Below are positions 1 through 7,810 of a DNA stretch of 41,850 nucleotides, in pieces (the stretch's first letter is position 1; each line of letters begins with the position of its first letter). The notes beneath the pieces were generated by a model. That model ran no database searches. It had not been told where the DNA came from and worked only from the letters and a program-made list of their open reading frames with translations. Source of the DNA: an uncultured Prevotella sp. (GTDB lineage Bacteria > Bacteroidota > Bacteroidia > Bacteroidales > Bacteroidaceae). Position numbers and translations under genes: made by a program. The DNA lies in NCBI GenBank assembly GCA_947177775.1, contig CAMWVS010000025.1, positions 1-41,850 of the forward strand. Reading direction: 5' to 3'.

Positions 1-33
1 TGACACATTATTATATATATTACATAGAGCTAT

Positions 34-1605
34 ATGATAAAGGAATATCAGGTGAGGGTGATGCCGCAGGTGGCCGCCTCCGAAGACAACATAAGGGACT
101 ATGTGGCGCGTGAAAATGGTTTCGATGCGCGCACGGTGAAGGCGGTGAGAGTGCTTAAACGCAGCATTGACGCTCGCCATCGGACAATCTTTGTCAACTT
201 GAAGATACGTGTCTATATCAACGAACAGCCGACGGACGAAGCTTTCGTGCGTACGGAATATAGCGACGTTAGCAACGGTCGCCGGGTGATTGTCGTCGGC
301 GAAGGCCCCGGAGGTCTCTTTGCCGCCCTGCGGTTGATAGAACTGGGGCTGCGTCCGGTGGTGATTGAGCGTGGAAAGGACGTTCATGAGCGCAAAAAAG
401 ACCTGTCGCGGATAACGAAGATACAGCAGGTTGACCCCGAGAGCAACTACTGTTTTGGTGAAGGTGGGGCTGGAGCCTACTCTGACGGAAAGCTATATAC
501 GCGCAGCAAGAAGCGCGGAAACACGGAGAAGATTCTCAATGTATTCTGCCAGCATGGTGCTTCGACGGCCATATTAGCCGATGCCCATCCCCACATAGGC
601 ACCGATAGACTGCCGCGGGTGATAGAGAACATGAGGAACACGATATTGAAGTCGGGCGGAGAGGTTCATCATGAGACCCTTATGAAGCGTATCATTGTCA
701 GTGGCGACGAGGTTGTCGGGGTTGAGGCCGTTCACCTTCCCACGGGCTGTCAGCTCACGTTTTGCGGTCCGGTCATTCTCGCTACAGGTCACTCAGCCAG
801 AGATGTTTATCGCTATCTTGATGAAGAAAAGGTCGAAATGGAAGCCAAGGGTATTGCCGTCGGTGTTCGTCTTGAGCATCCAGCCGAACTGATAGATTGC
901 ATACAGTATCACAGCAAGCAGGGTCGTGGCCAGTATCTTCCGGCTGCGGAATATTCGTTTGTGACCCAGGTTGAAGGGCGCGGTGTCTACTCATTCTGCA
1001 TGTGCCCCGGTGGTTTTGTCATACCGGCAGCCACAGATCACCGCCAGATTGTCGTCAACGGAATGAGCCCAAGCTCACGTGGCGGACGCTGGTCGAACAG
1101 CGGCATGGTCGTCGAGACGCGGCCGGAAGATGTCGATGGCGACAGTCCGCTGCGGATGATGCTCTGGCAGGAGCAGATGGAGCGCGATTGCTGGCAGCAA
1201 GGAAACATGAAACAGACAGCGCCGTCGCAGCGTATGGCCGATTTCGTGAACGGACAGCTTAGTTACGATCTTCCGAAGAGTTCCTATGCACCTGGGCTTA
1301 TCTCGTCGCCGCTTCACTTCTGGCTGCCGAAGACAGTCAGCTCACGCCTTCAGCAAGGCTTCCGCACTTTTGGTCGGATGAGTCACGGTTTCCTGACAAA
1401 CGAGGCTGTTATGATTGCCGTCGAGACCCGCACGTCGGCTCCGGTGCGTATTCTTCGCTCGCCTGAAACACTGATGCATATCCGTTTGCGCGGACTCTTC
1501 CCCTGCGGCGAAGGTGCCGGATATGCCGGAGGAATCGTCTCCGCCGGTGTAGATGGTGAGCGCTGTGCGGAAATGTGCGCAGAGTATATGCAGTCAGAGG
1601 TATGA
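34..1605 (+). CDS. FAD-dependent oxidoreductase (COG2509-like)
   Basis: This is a complete 523-residue cytoplasmic flavoprotein of the uncharacterised FAD-dependent dehydrogenase group (COG2509-like). Residues 1-80 form a small N-terminal domain that precedes the Rossmann fold in this family. The dinucleotide-binding glycines follow at residues 89-94 (GEGPGG), ending in a strand with an acidic residue (VVIERG) that would bind the FAD ribose. A second conserved block, FGEGGAGAYSDGKL, lies near residue 140, and a C-terminal FAD block, FPCGEGAGYAGGIVSAGVDG, closes the fold. I see no membrane segment or signal peptide. The substrate is unknown for the family. It stands alone: the next gene, pheT, has its own promoter. 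No convincing promoter is visible in the 33 bases before the start. Confidence 0.85.
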   Translation: MIKEYQVRVMPQVAASEDNIRDYVARENGFDARTVKAVRVLKRSIDARHRTIFVNLKIRVYINEQPTDEAFVRTEYSDVSNGRRVIVVGEGPGGLFAALRLIELGLRPVVIERGKDVHERKKDLSRITKIQQVDPESNYCFGEGGAGAYSDGKLYTRSKKRGNTEKILNVFCQHGASTAILADAHPHIGTDRLPRVIENMRNTILKSGGEVHHETLMKRIIVSGDEVVGVEAVHLPTGCQLTFCGPVILATGHSARDVYRYLDEEKVEMEAKGIAVGVRLEHPAELIDCIQYHSKQGRGQYLPAAEYSFVTQVEGRGVYSFCMCPGGFVIPAATDHRQIVVNGMSPSSRGGRWSNSGMVVETRPEDVDGDSPLRMMLWQEQMERDCWQQGNMKQTAPSQRMADFVNGQLSYDLPKSSYAPGLISSPLHFWLPKTVSSRLQQGFRTFGRMSHGFLTNEAVMIAVETRTSAPVRILRSPETLMHIRLRGLFPCGEGAGYAGGIVSAGVDGERCAEMCAEYMQSEV

Positions 1606-1724
1606 TTAGTCCATAGGTATGATTATCTTTGGGTGATTGATATAGGACGACAACGTATTCTATCTATGATAAGGTAATCGTACCTATTCACTCATAACTC
1701 TGACCTCAGAGCTAATTATACCTC
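1597..1724 (+). other. Nested inverted-repeat element, possible three-way-junction RNA
   Basis: The 11-base motif AGGTATGATTA occurs twice directly (1598-1608, 1615-1625) and twice inverted with one change each (1675-1685, 1713-1723). The copies pair as nested stems. The outer stem is 1597-1609 with 1712-1724 (13 bp, one G-T pair). The inner stem is 1613-1629 with 1671-1687 (17 bp, two G-T pairs). A third small stem, CTCTG/CAGAG (1698-1702 with 1707-1711), sits between them, giving a three-way junction on paper. The first copy overlaps the stop codon of the oxidoreductase gene. No T-tract follows, so it is not a plain terminator, and it lies upstream of the pheT promoter. Function unknown. 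Confidence 0.6.
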
Positions 1725-1752
1725 TTGGCTTGTCATAATAATGTGCTAAAAC

Positions 1753-1783
1753 TTGCGTATCTGATGAATTTGTTGTACTTTTG
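1753..1783 (+). promoter_or_regulatory. pheT-yebC promoter
   Basis: A Bacteroidetes-type promoter: TTG at 1753-1755, a 20-nt spacer, and TACTTTTG at 1776-1783. The predicted transcript start is about 30 nt before the pheT ATG. Confidence 0.7.
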
Positions 1784-1820
1784 CACGGCATTTTTATACG
1801 TATAATAAAAACTCATTATA

Positions 1821-4283
1821 ATGAATATTTCCTATAAATGGTTAAAGGAATATGTTGACTTTGAGCTTACTCCTCAGGAGGTCTGTGACGCTCTTACGTC
1901 AACAGGACTGGAAGTTGGTGCTCTTGAAGAGGTGCAGAGCATCCGGGGCGGACTGAAAGGGCTCTATGTGGGCAAGGTGCTCACTTGCGACATCCACCCC
2001 AATTCGGACCATCTTCATGTGACGACGGTTGACCTCGGTCACGAGAATCCGTCGCAGATTGTCTGCGGGGCGCCGAACGTGGCTGCGGGCCAGAAGGTCA
2101 TTGTGGCCGACCTCGGATGTGTGCTCTACGACGGTGACAAGGAGTTTGTCATCAAGAAGTCAAAACTGCGCGGCGTGGAGAGCTGCGGAATGATTTGTGC
2201 CGAAGATGAAATCGGCGTAGGAACGAGTCATGACGGTATAATCGTTCTGCCGGAGGATGCTCCCGTAGGACAGCCTGCAGCCGAATACTATAATTTGGAA
2301 AGCGACTGGCTCATCGAGGTTGATATCACGGCCAATCGTGCCGACGCACTGTCGCATTGGGGTGTTGCCCGCGACCTATATGCGTGGCTGAAGCAGAACG
2401 GATATGAAACGTCGTTGCATCGTCCCGACTGCAGTGCCTTTGCTGTTGACAACACGGATCTGCCGATTGACGTGACTATAGAGAATACAGAGGCATGTCG
2501 GCGCTATGCCTGTCTGAGCATCACGGGATGTGAGGTGAAGGAGAGTCCGAAGTGGTTGCAGGACAAACTTTCCGTGATAGGTCTGCGTCCGATAAACAAT
2601 ATTGTCGACATAACCAATTATATAATGATGGCCTACGGTCAGCCGATGCACTGCTTCGACGCAGACATGGTCACTGGCCGTCATATTGTCGTACGCACCC
2701 AGCCTGAGGGAACGAAGTTCGTGACACTCGATGGCGTAGAGCATACGCTTGGCGAGCACGACCTGAGCATCTGCAACGCTGAGGAACCGATGTGTATCGC
2801 GGGTATATTCGGCGGTAAGGGAAGCGGAACGTATGAAACGACATGCAATGTGGTTTTGGAGAGTGCATATTTTCATCCGACATGGATTCGCAAGAGCGCA
2901 CGCCGTCATGGTCTCAGCACGGATGCGTCGTTCCGTTTCGAGCGTGGTATCGATCCTAACGGCGTGATATATGCCCTGAAGCAGGCTGCTATACTCTGCA
3001 AGGAGCTGGCCGGTGGCAAGGTGTCGATGGAGATTCGCGACGCCTATCCGACGCCGATGGAGAATGTGAAGGTTTCTCTCAGCTTTGACTATGTGAAGAC
3101 GCTGATAGGCAAGGAGATTGCCAATGAGACAATAAAGAGTATCTGCGAAAGCCTCGAAATGAAGGTGCTTGGCGAGACGGCCGAGGCGTTGGAGATAGAG
3201 GTGCCGGCATACAGGGTTGATGTGCAGCGCCCGTGTGACGTCGTAGAGGATATTCTCCGTATCTACGGCTATAACAATGTGGAAATCCCGACGCAGTTAA
3301 AGAGCTGTCTTGTGGTGAAAGGCGACGAGGATATGAAGCACCGTCAGGCCGACACCGTGAGCGAGCAGCTTGTGGGCTGCGGCTTCAACGAGATATTGAA
3401 CAACTCGCTGACCAGGGCCGCCTACTATGAAGGTCACAATATTTTTAAACCCGAGAACTGCGTGAATATTATGAATCCGCTCAGTACGGATCTCAACGTG
3501 ATGCGTCAGACGCTGTTGTTCGGTGGTTTGGAGAGCATTGAACATAACATCAAGCGCAAGAATGCGAATCTGCGTTTCTTCGAGTTCGGCAATGTTTATA
3601 CCTTTGATTCGGAACGAAAGAACGCTGACAATCCGATGGCAGCATACCATGAGGACAATCATTTGGCACTGTGGCTCGCCGGCAAGCGCGTTGAGGGCTC
3701 ATGGGCACATCCCGACGAGGAAACTACGTTCTATGAACTTGAGGCGTATGTGGAGAATATTCTGCGTCGTATCGGCGTACAACCTGGAATGACGGTCCGC
3801 AAGAAGAGTGACAACGATATTTTCTCGACAGGTATGACGATAGAAAACCGTGGTGGAAAGAAACTCGTGGAGATGGGTGTGTTGAGCAAGAAATTGCTGA
3901 AAGCAGCAGATATTGCTACTCCTGTGTATTATGCGGAAATGAGTTGGACGGCACTAATGAAGGTTGTGCGCAAGAACAAGGTGCTCTACTCGGAGATAAG
4001 CAAGTATCCGGCTGTAAGCCGCGACTTGGCACTGCTGCTTGACAATGGTGTGGAGTTTGCCGCCATTGAGGAGATAGCACGTCAGACGGAGAAGAAACTT
4101 CTGAAAAGGGTAGAACTGTTTGATGTGTATGAAGGAAAGAACCTTCCGGATGGCAAGAAGAGTTATGCTGTTAACTTCATTCTGCAAGATGAGACAAAGA
4201 CTCTCAATGACAAGCAGATTGATGCCATAATGAACAAGCTGATAATAAATCTAAAGAATAAACTGGGAGCAGAGCTCCGCTAA
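1821..4283 (+). CDS. pheT: Phenylalanine-tRNA ligase beta subunit
   Basis: The beta chain of the heterotetrameric phenylalanyl-tRNA synthetase, which charges tRNA-Phe in the cytoplasm. At 820 residues it matches the bacterial long form. An N-terminal EMAP-type tRNA-binding OB fold covers about residues 40-150, where LYVGKVLTCDIHPNSDHLHV is typical. The B3/B4 editing region lies around 215-385, the B5 domain around 405-475 and a catalytic-like core after that. A C-terminal FDX-ACB anticodon-binding domain begins near residue 725 at SEISKYPAVSRDLALL. pheS is not adjacent, as is common in this phylum. yebC follows after 14 bases and appears to be co-transcribed. A good promoter lies immediately upstream. 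Confidence 0.97.
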   Translation: MNISYKWLKEYVDFELTPQEVCDALTSTGLEVGALEEVQSIRGGLKGLYVGKVLTCDIHPNSDHLHVTTVDLGHENPSQIVCGAPNVAAGQKVIVADLGCVLYDGDKEFVIKKSKLRGVESCGMICAEDEIGVGTSHDGIIVLPEDAPVGQPAAEYYNLESDWLIEVDITANRADALSHWGVARDLYAWLKQNGYETSLHRPDCSAFAVDNTDLPIDVTIENTEACRRYACLSITGCEVKESPKWLQDKLSVIGLRPINNIVDITNYIMMAYGQPMHCFDADMVTGRHIVVRTQPEGTKFVTLDGVEHTLGEHDLSICNAEEPMCIAGIFGGKGSGTYETTCNVVLESAYFHPTWIRKSARRHGLSTDASFRFERGIDPNGVIYALKQAAILCKELAGGKVSMEIRDAYPTPMENVKVSLSFDYVKTLIGKEIANETIKSICESLEMKVLGETAEALEIEVPAYRVDVQRPCDVVEDILRIYGYNNVEIPTQLKSCLVVKGDEDMKHRQADTVSEQLVGCGFNEILNNSLTRAAYYEGHNIFKPENCVNIMNPLSTDLNVMRQTLLFGGLESIEHNIKRKNANLRFFEFGNVYTFDSERKNADNPMAAYHEDNHLALWLAGKRVEGSWAHPDEETTFYELEAYVENILRRIGVQPGMTVRKKSDNDIFSTGMTIENRGGKKLVEMGVLSKKLLKAADIATPVYYAEMSWTALMKVVRKNKVLYSEISKYPAVSRDLALLLDNGVEFAAIEEIARQTEKKLLKRVELFDVYEGKNLPDGKKSYAVNFILQDETKTLNDKQIDAIMNKLIINLKNKLGAELR

Positions 4284-4297
4284 AAACAATTATTCCA

Positions 4298-5026
4298 ATG
4301 GGAAGAGCATTTGAATATCGTAAAGCTGCAAAGCTGAAGAGATGGGGACACATGGCCCGCACATTCACAAAGATTGGTAAGCAGATTGCTATTGCGGTGA
4401 AGGCCGGAGGACCTGAACCGGAAAACAATCCGACCCTGCGCGCTATCATAGCGAATGCCAAGCGCGAGAACATGCCGAAGGATAATATTGAGCGTGCCAT
4501 CAAGAACGCGATGGGCAAGGATCAGAGCGACTACAAGGAGGTTACGTACGAGGGATATGGTCCTCATGGTGTGGCTGTATTTGTAGAGACGCTGACTGAC
4601 AACACCACACGTACAGTTGGTGATGTTCGTTCTGTCTTCAACAAGTTCAACGGTAATCTCGGTACGCAGGGAAGCCTTTCGTTCCTTTTCGACCACAAGA
4701 GCGTTTTTACGTTCAAGAAGAAGGATGGATTGGATATGGACGAGATGATTCTCGATTTGATTGACTATGGCGTGGAAGATGAGTTCGACGAGGACGAAGA
4801 GTCCGGAGAAATTACAATCTATGGTGACCCGAAGAGCTTCAGCGAAATCCAGAAACATCTTGAAAGTGAAGGATTTGAAGTGACAGGAGCCGAGTTTACA
4901 CGTATTCCTAACGACCAGAAAGAAGTAACAGCTGAAGAGCGTGAAACTATCGAAAAGATGGTTGAGAAGCTTGAGGATTTTGACGACGTACAGACTGTCT
5001 ATACGAATATGAAGCCGGAGGAATAA
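4298..5026 (+). CDS. yebC: YebC/TACO1-family translation-associated protein
   Basis: A full-length 242-residue member of the YebC/TACO1 family. The N-terminal signature MGRAFEYRKAAKLKRWGHMARTF is a slight variant of the usual MAGHSKWANIKHRK start, as seen in Bacteroidetes. The middle holds the conserved KAGGPEPENNPTLRAII and YEGYGPHGVAVFVETLTDN blocks, and the C-terminal part is acidic. The family was first described as DNA-binding regulators. More recent work on bacterial and mitochondrial homologues links it to ribosomes and to translation of difficult sequences such as proline runs. It follows pheT by 14 bases with no promoter between them, so both probably share one transcript ending at the hairpin at 5063. 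Confidence 0.93.
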   Translation: MGRAFEYRKAAKLKRWGHMARTFTKIGKQIAIAVKAGGPEPENNPTLRAIIANAKRENMPKDNIERAIKNAMGKDQSDYKEVTYEGYGPHGVAVFVETLTDNTTRTVGDVRSVFNKFNGNLGTQGSLSFLFDHKSVFTFKKKDGLDMDEMILDLIDYGVEDEFDEDEESGEITIYGDPKSFSEIQKHLESEGFEVTGAEFTRIPNDQKEVTAEERETIEKMVEKLEDFDDVQTVYTNMKPEE

Positions 5027-5062
5027 TGGCCGAAGGTCGCAAATGGACACGACAATAAGGAT

Positions 5063-5105
5063 AAGCCCCGCTGAAAAAGTTTAGATTTTCAGCGGGGCTT
5101 TTTGT
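5063..5105. terminator. Bidirectional terminator after yebC and the lipoprotein gene
   Basis: A perfect 15-bp stem (5063-5077 with 5086-5100) with an 8-nt loop. T residues follow on the plus strand and the stem has A residues on the other side, so it can end both converging transcripts. Confidence 0.9.
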
Positions 5106-5158
5106 TGTTCCGGTAGAGTGATTGTTCTTTTGAGACCATTTTCCGGAAATCGTCTGGT

Positions 5159-5548
5159 CTACTTGTATTCTTTTTCTGTGAATGTCTTTTCAAACAGAAT
5201 GTGGCCTTTTTTGCTTGCAGAATGATATGTATATGCGAAGTTATAGCCGGCATCCTTGTATGTTTTTAGAGATGTTGAGTTTTTTATCTGTTCGAGTAAA
5301 ACATTTCCTGCATTTATCTTTTCCACTATTTCCGGGTTATCGGCATTTCCGCTAAGTGTATAATAATAATGCATGGTGTGTGTTGACCGTTCGAAGACGA
5401 GGCTGTCTATTGTAGTGTTATCTCCAATTTTGGCAGGACAATTCCTTTTGTTGTAGTTTTCTACTTCTTGAGCACATCTCTCTTCCAGAGACTGCTGGCA
5501 TGCGGAAAGCATGGCGGTGGCAATGGATATATATATGTTTTTTTTCAT
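5159..5548 (-). CDS. Small predicted lipoprotein
   Basis: A 129-residue protein of unknown function. The first 17 residues form a type II signal with lipobox L14-S-A-C17, so the mature form is probably anchored through Cys17. The rest is polar. Residues from about 50 (STHTMHYYYTLSGNADNP) and the end (KGHILFEKTFTEKEY) look like a small alpha/beta domain, reminiscent of other small periplasmic proteins in this phylum, but I cannot name a family. It is the last gene of a minus-strand group with the glutaredoxin-like and exonuclease genes, 72 bases after the former, with no promoter visible in the gap. Confidence 0.75.
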   Translation of the reverse strand: MKKNIYISIATAMLSACQQSLEERCAQEVENYNKRNCPAKIGDNTTIDSLVFERSTHTMHYYYTLSGNADNPEIVEKINAGNVLLEQIKNSTSLKTYKDAGYNFAYTYHSASKKGHILFEKTFTEKEYK

Positions 5549-5620
5549 AAAAAATGATTGATTTTATATGTCAAGACAAAGAAGATGGACTATTTTTCTC
5601 TTTTGTTCAGGCAATCGTTG

Positions 5621-5926
5621 TCAGCATCCGGTTCCATTTATGTTGCACGCAGGAGCATGGTCTGAGTTGTCGCTGTCAGATGTGAGTCCGGCTTCTTTGG
5701 GAGAAAACGTGACCGTTCCATCTTCGAGTACGAAGCAGGGAATGCCAATAGCACCGTTCTGTCTGAAGGGGTCGAAAGCAGGGGAACTGTCGCGGAGGGT
5801 TAGGAACTGTTTGAGATTTCTGACATGTTCGCCGATGTCAATGAGTTCAAAACGAGGATCTCCGGCTGCTTGAGATTTCACCTGATTGCAATCCGGACAG
5901 GTTTTCATGACGAATATTCTGATCAT
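5621..5926 (-). CDS. Glutaredoxin-related protein
   Basis: A 101-residue cytoplasmic protein with the thioredoxin fold of the glutaredoxin-related group. The redox motif CPDC is at residues 10-13, right after the first strand (MIRIFVMKT). The cis-proline loop is in IGIPCFVLEDGTV near residue 62. Unusually, the protein has extra cysteines, one beside the cis-proline (IPC) and two in the C-terminal tail (PAC, GTGC). It probably handles disulfides or a bound metal; partners cannot be told from the sequence. It lies 33 bases downstream of the exonuclease gene on the same strand, so co-transcription from the promoter at 6476 is likely. Confidence 0.75.
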   Translation of the reverse strand: MIRIFVMKTCPDCNQVKSQAAGDPRFELIDIGEHVRNLKQFLTLRDSSPAFDPFRQNGAIGIPCFVLEDGTVTFSPKEAGLTSDSDNSDHAPACNINGTGC

Positions 5927-5959
5927 TTCTGTTTGTTGTTTGATGGTTTGACAATCATG

Positions 5960-6460
5960 TTATAAAAGTTTCAGGGCGATAACTGCACATGCTTCGGCGT
6001 CAGCCAAGGCATGGTGATGGGCCCTCAGATCATAGCCGCAATATTGGGCAACGGTGTGAAGCTGATGGTTGGCCAAATTATTGCCGAGCTGTTTTCGGGC
6101 AGCGCGGCATGTGCATAGAAAATGATAATTTTCGGGATAGTCCATTCTGTATTCTTTAAATACGGCTTTAAGGCATCTTTCGTCGAACGGGCTGTTGTGG
6201 GCAACGAACGGCAGTCCTTCGATAAGTGGAACTATCTGTGCCCAGACATCGGGAAAGGACGGGGCGTCTTCTACGTCTCTCATGGTCAGTCCGTGGATGC
6301 GGGTGGTCCAGATGGTGAAGAAATCAGGGCGTGGATAGATGAGGCTGTAGAATTTTTCGACAATCTGTCTGTTGCGCACGATGACCAGTCCAACGCTACA
6401 CACGCTTGACGGATGTTGGTTGGCTGTCTCGAAATCTATTGCTGCAAAGTCTTTCATCAT
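5960..6460 (-). CDS. DEDDh 3'-5' exonuclease (DNA polymerase III epsilon-like)
   Basis: A single-domain 166-residue exonuclease of the DnaQ-like DEDDh superfamily. All catalytic positions are present: D9 and E11 in AIDFETAN (ExoI), D93 in VAHNSPFDERCL (ExoII), and H149 with D154 in HHHALADAEA (ExoIII). Such proteins remove nucleotides from 3' ends with two metal ions; a free-standing form acts in repair or RNA turnover rather than as the polymerase proofreader. I place the start at the MMKDF methionine at 6460. An in-frame ATG at 6478 would fall inside the -7 promoter element. It is the first gene of a three-gene minus-strand group. Confidence 0.85.
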   Translation of the reverse strand: MMKDFAAIDFETANQHPSSVCSVGLVIVRNRQIVEKFYSLIYPRPDFFTIWTTRIHGLTMRDVEDAPSFPDVWAQIVPLIEGLPFVAHNSPFDERCLKAVFKEYRMDYPENYHFLCTCRAARKQLGNNLANHQLHTVAQYCGYDLRAHHHALADAEACAVIALKLL

Positions 6461-6475
6461 GGTTTGTATATGGCA

Positions 6476-6506
6476 CAAAATTAGGAGTTTTGTGTCGGAT
6501 GACCAA
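6476..6506 (-). promoter_or_regulatory. Exonuclease operon promoter
   Basis: On the minus strand TTG (6504-6506), a 20-nt spacer and TAATTTTG (6476-6483). It lies 15 nt before the ATG at 6460 and decides that start. Confidence 0.65.
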
Positions 6507-6588
6507 CGTTTTATGAATATTTCTTTTGTTTTCCTGAAAGAAAATATTCTTTGCTCGGTAGAAATAAAAAATATCGGAGTTTTTTGCT

Positions 6589-6596
6589 TAATTTTG
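6589..6596 (+). promoter_or_regulatory. -7 element of the nucleotidyltransferase gene
   Basis: TAATTTTG, 44 nt before the ATG at 6641. No clear -33 element is visible at the expected distance. Confidence 0.45.
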
Positions 6597-6640
6597 TATG
6601 CGCCCGGACAAATCCGGGTAAGAAGATAACGACAATAAAT

Positions 6641-7810
6641 ATGTCATCATACGAATATATGGATTTGTTCTTTTCTCTGATACAGGTCTCTCTCGGCCGG
6701 CGCGACAGCCTCCCGCTGGCCCCGTCGCGCAACCAGTGGGCGGATATGTTCGATGCTGCTGTCAGGCAGTCGCTCATCGGTGTGTGCGGAAGTGGTGTCG
6801 AACGGCTTCCGGAAGAACAGCGGCCTCCGCGTGACATAGCCGTGAAATGGGCTTTCTTCGTCAACAGCATTGAAGAGCGCAACAGATGGATGAATGTCAA
6901 GTGCGGTGAAATCACCGAACTGATGGCTGCTGACGGTTTTTCCTCGTGTGTACTGAAAGGGCAGGGTATGGCTACACTCTACCCGAATCCTTTGCGCCGT
7001 CAGTCGGGGGACATTGACTTGTTGTGTTGGCCTAAGGATGCCGGACCAAAGGACTGTGGAATGAAGGAAGTTGTGGCGTATGTGAGGCTTCATGACAGGA
7101 AGGGGCAGGTGGTCTATCATCATGCCGAAATGCACACCGCTTTTTGCCGGGCGGCCGACGGATGTGTATCTTTTGTTCCTACGGGAGGTGTCGATGACAT
7201 AGAAATAGAGGTTCACTATCGTCCGTCGTGGTTTTATTCGCCGTTGCGTAACCGTTGTTTTCAGCGTTGGGCACTTCGCCATCGCAGTGAAATGAGGTTT
7301 GCTCCGGATGGTGGATTTTTCTTTCCGCAACCGTCATATAACGCTCTTTATATCCTCGTGCATATCTACCGCCATCTCTTTGACGAGGGAATAGGTTTGC
7401 GCCAACTGCTTGATTACTATTATGTTCTGAAAGAGATTCGTCATGATACTGTCGCTGTGGAATCGTTGCGCATGATGCTACGGAAGTTGGGAATGATGAA
7501 ATTCGCACGGGCAGTGATGTATGTGTTGCGCGAAGTGTTTGGTATGGAGGAGAGCGACATGCCCGTTGAGGTGGATGTTCGTGAGGGACGCTTCCTTCTT
7601 AGCGAAATCATTCAGGCCGGAAACTTCGGGCAGTATGACGAGCGTTCACAGGCACGGCAGGGTGAAAGTCTCATCGCGCGTTTCACAAGAAGGCAGAAGC
7701 GCGTGTCCCGTTTCCTTATCCACTATCCGGAGGAGACTGTCTGTGCTCCGCTGTGGACTCTATGGCAACGGATGTGGCGGAGGAAGAACGGATATATCGT
7801 CAGTAAATAA
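6641..7810 (+). CDS. Uncharacterised nucleotidyltransferase family protein (NTP_transf_5-like)
   Basis: A 389-residue protein of the uncharacterised nucleotidyltransferase family (Pfam NTP_transf_5 type). The core is VLKGQGMATLYPNPLRRQSGDIDLL, with the G-D-I-D signature at residues 123-126 (D124, D126) of polymerase-beta-like transferases. A likely third carboxylate lies in DIEIEVHYRPSWF. The histidine-rich HIYRHLFDEGIGLRQLLDYYYVL block after it is typical of the family. The substrate is unknown; relatives often sit near surface-polysaccharide genes, which are absent here. I chose the ATG at 6641 because upstream in-frame codons lie across the -7 element. Its last 11 bases overlap the end of the convergent M23 gene. 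Confidence 0.8.
   Translation: MSSYEYMDLFFSLIQVSLGRRDSLPLAPSRNQWADMFDAAVRQSLIGVCGSGVERLPEEQRPPRDIAVKWAFFVNSIEERNRWMNVKCGEITELMAADGFSSCVLKGQGMATLYPNPLRRQSGDIDLLCWPKDAGPKDCGMKEVVAYVRLHDRKGQVVYHHAEMHTAFCRAADGCVSFVPTGGVDDIEIEVHYRPSWFYSPLRNRCFQRWALRHRSEMRFAPDGGFFFPQPSYNALYILVHIYRHLFDEGIGLRQLLDYYYVLKEIRHDTVAVESLRMMLRKLGMMKFARAVMYVLREVFGMEESDMPVEVDVREGRFLLSEIIQAGNFGQYDERSQARQGESLIARFTRRQKRVSRFLIHYPEETVCAPLWTLWQRMWRRKNGYIVSK

Noticed and set aside
1624..1631. TATCTTTG match after the oxidoreductase gene
   Set aside because: It falls within the inner stem of the inverted-repeat element, with no gene start close by and no -33.
4280..5050. 256-codon open frame opposite yebC
   Set aside because: It lies wholly antisense to a conserved gene and has the composition of a reverse-strand shadow.
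6551..6640. N-terminal extension of the nucleotidyltransferase protein from 6551
   Set aside because: It begins at a TTG, crosses the -7 element at 6589, and has no family resemblance.
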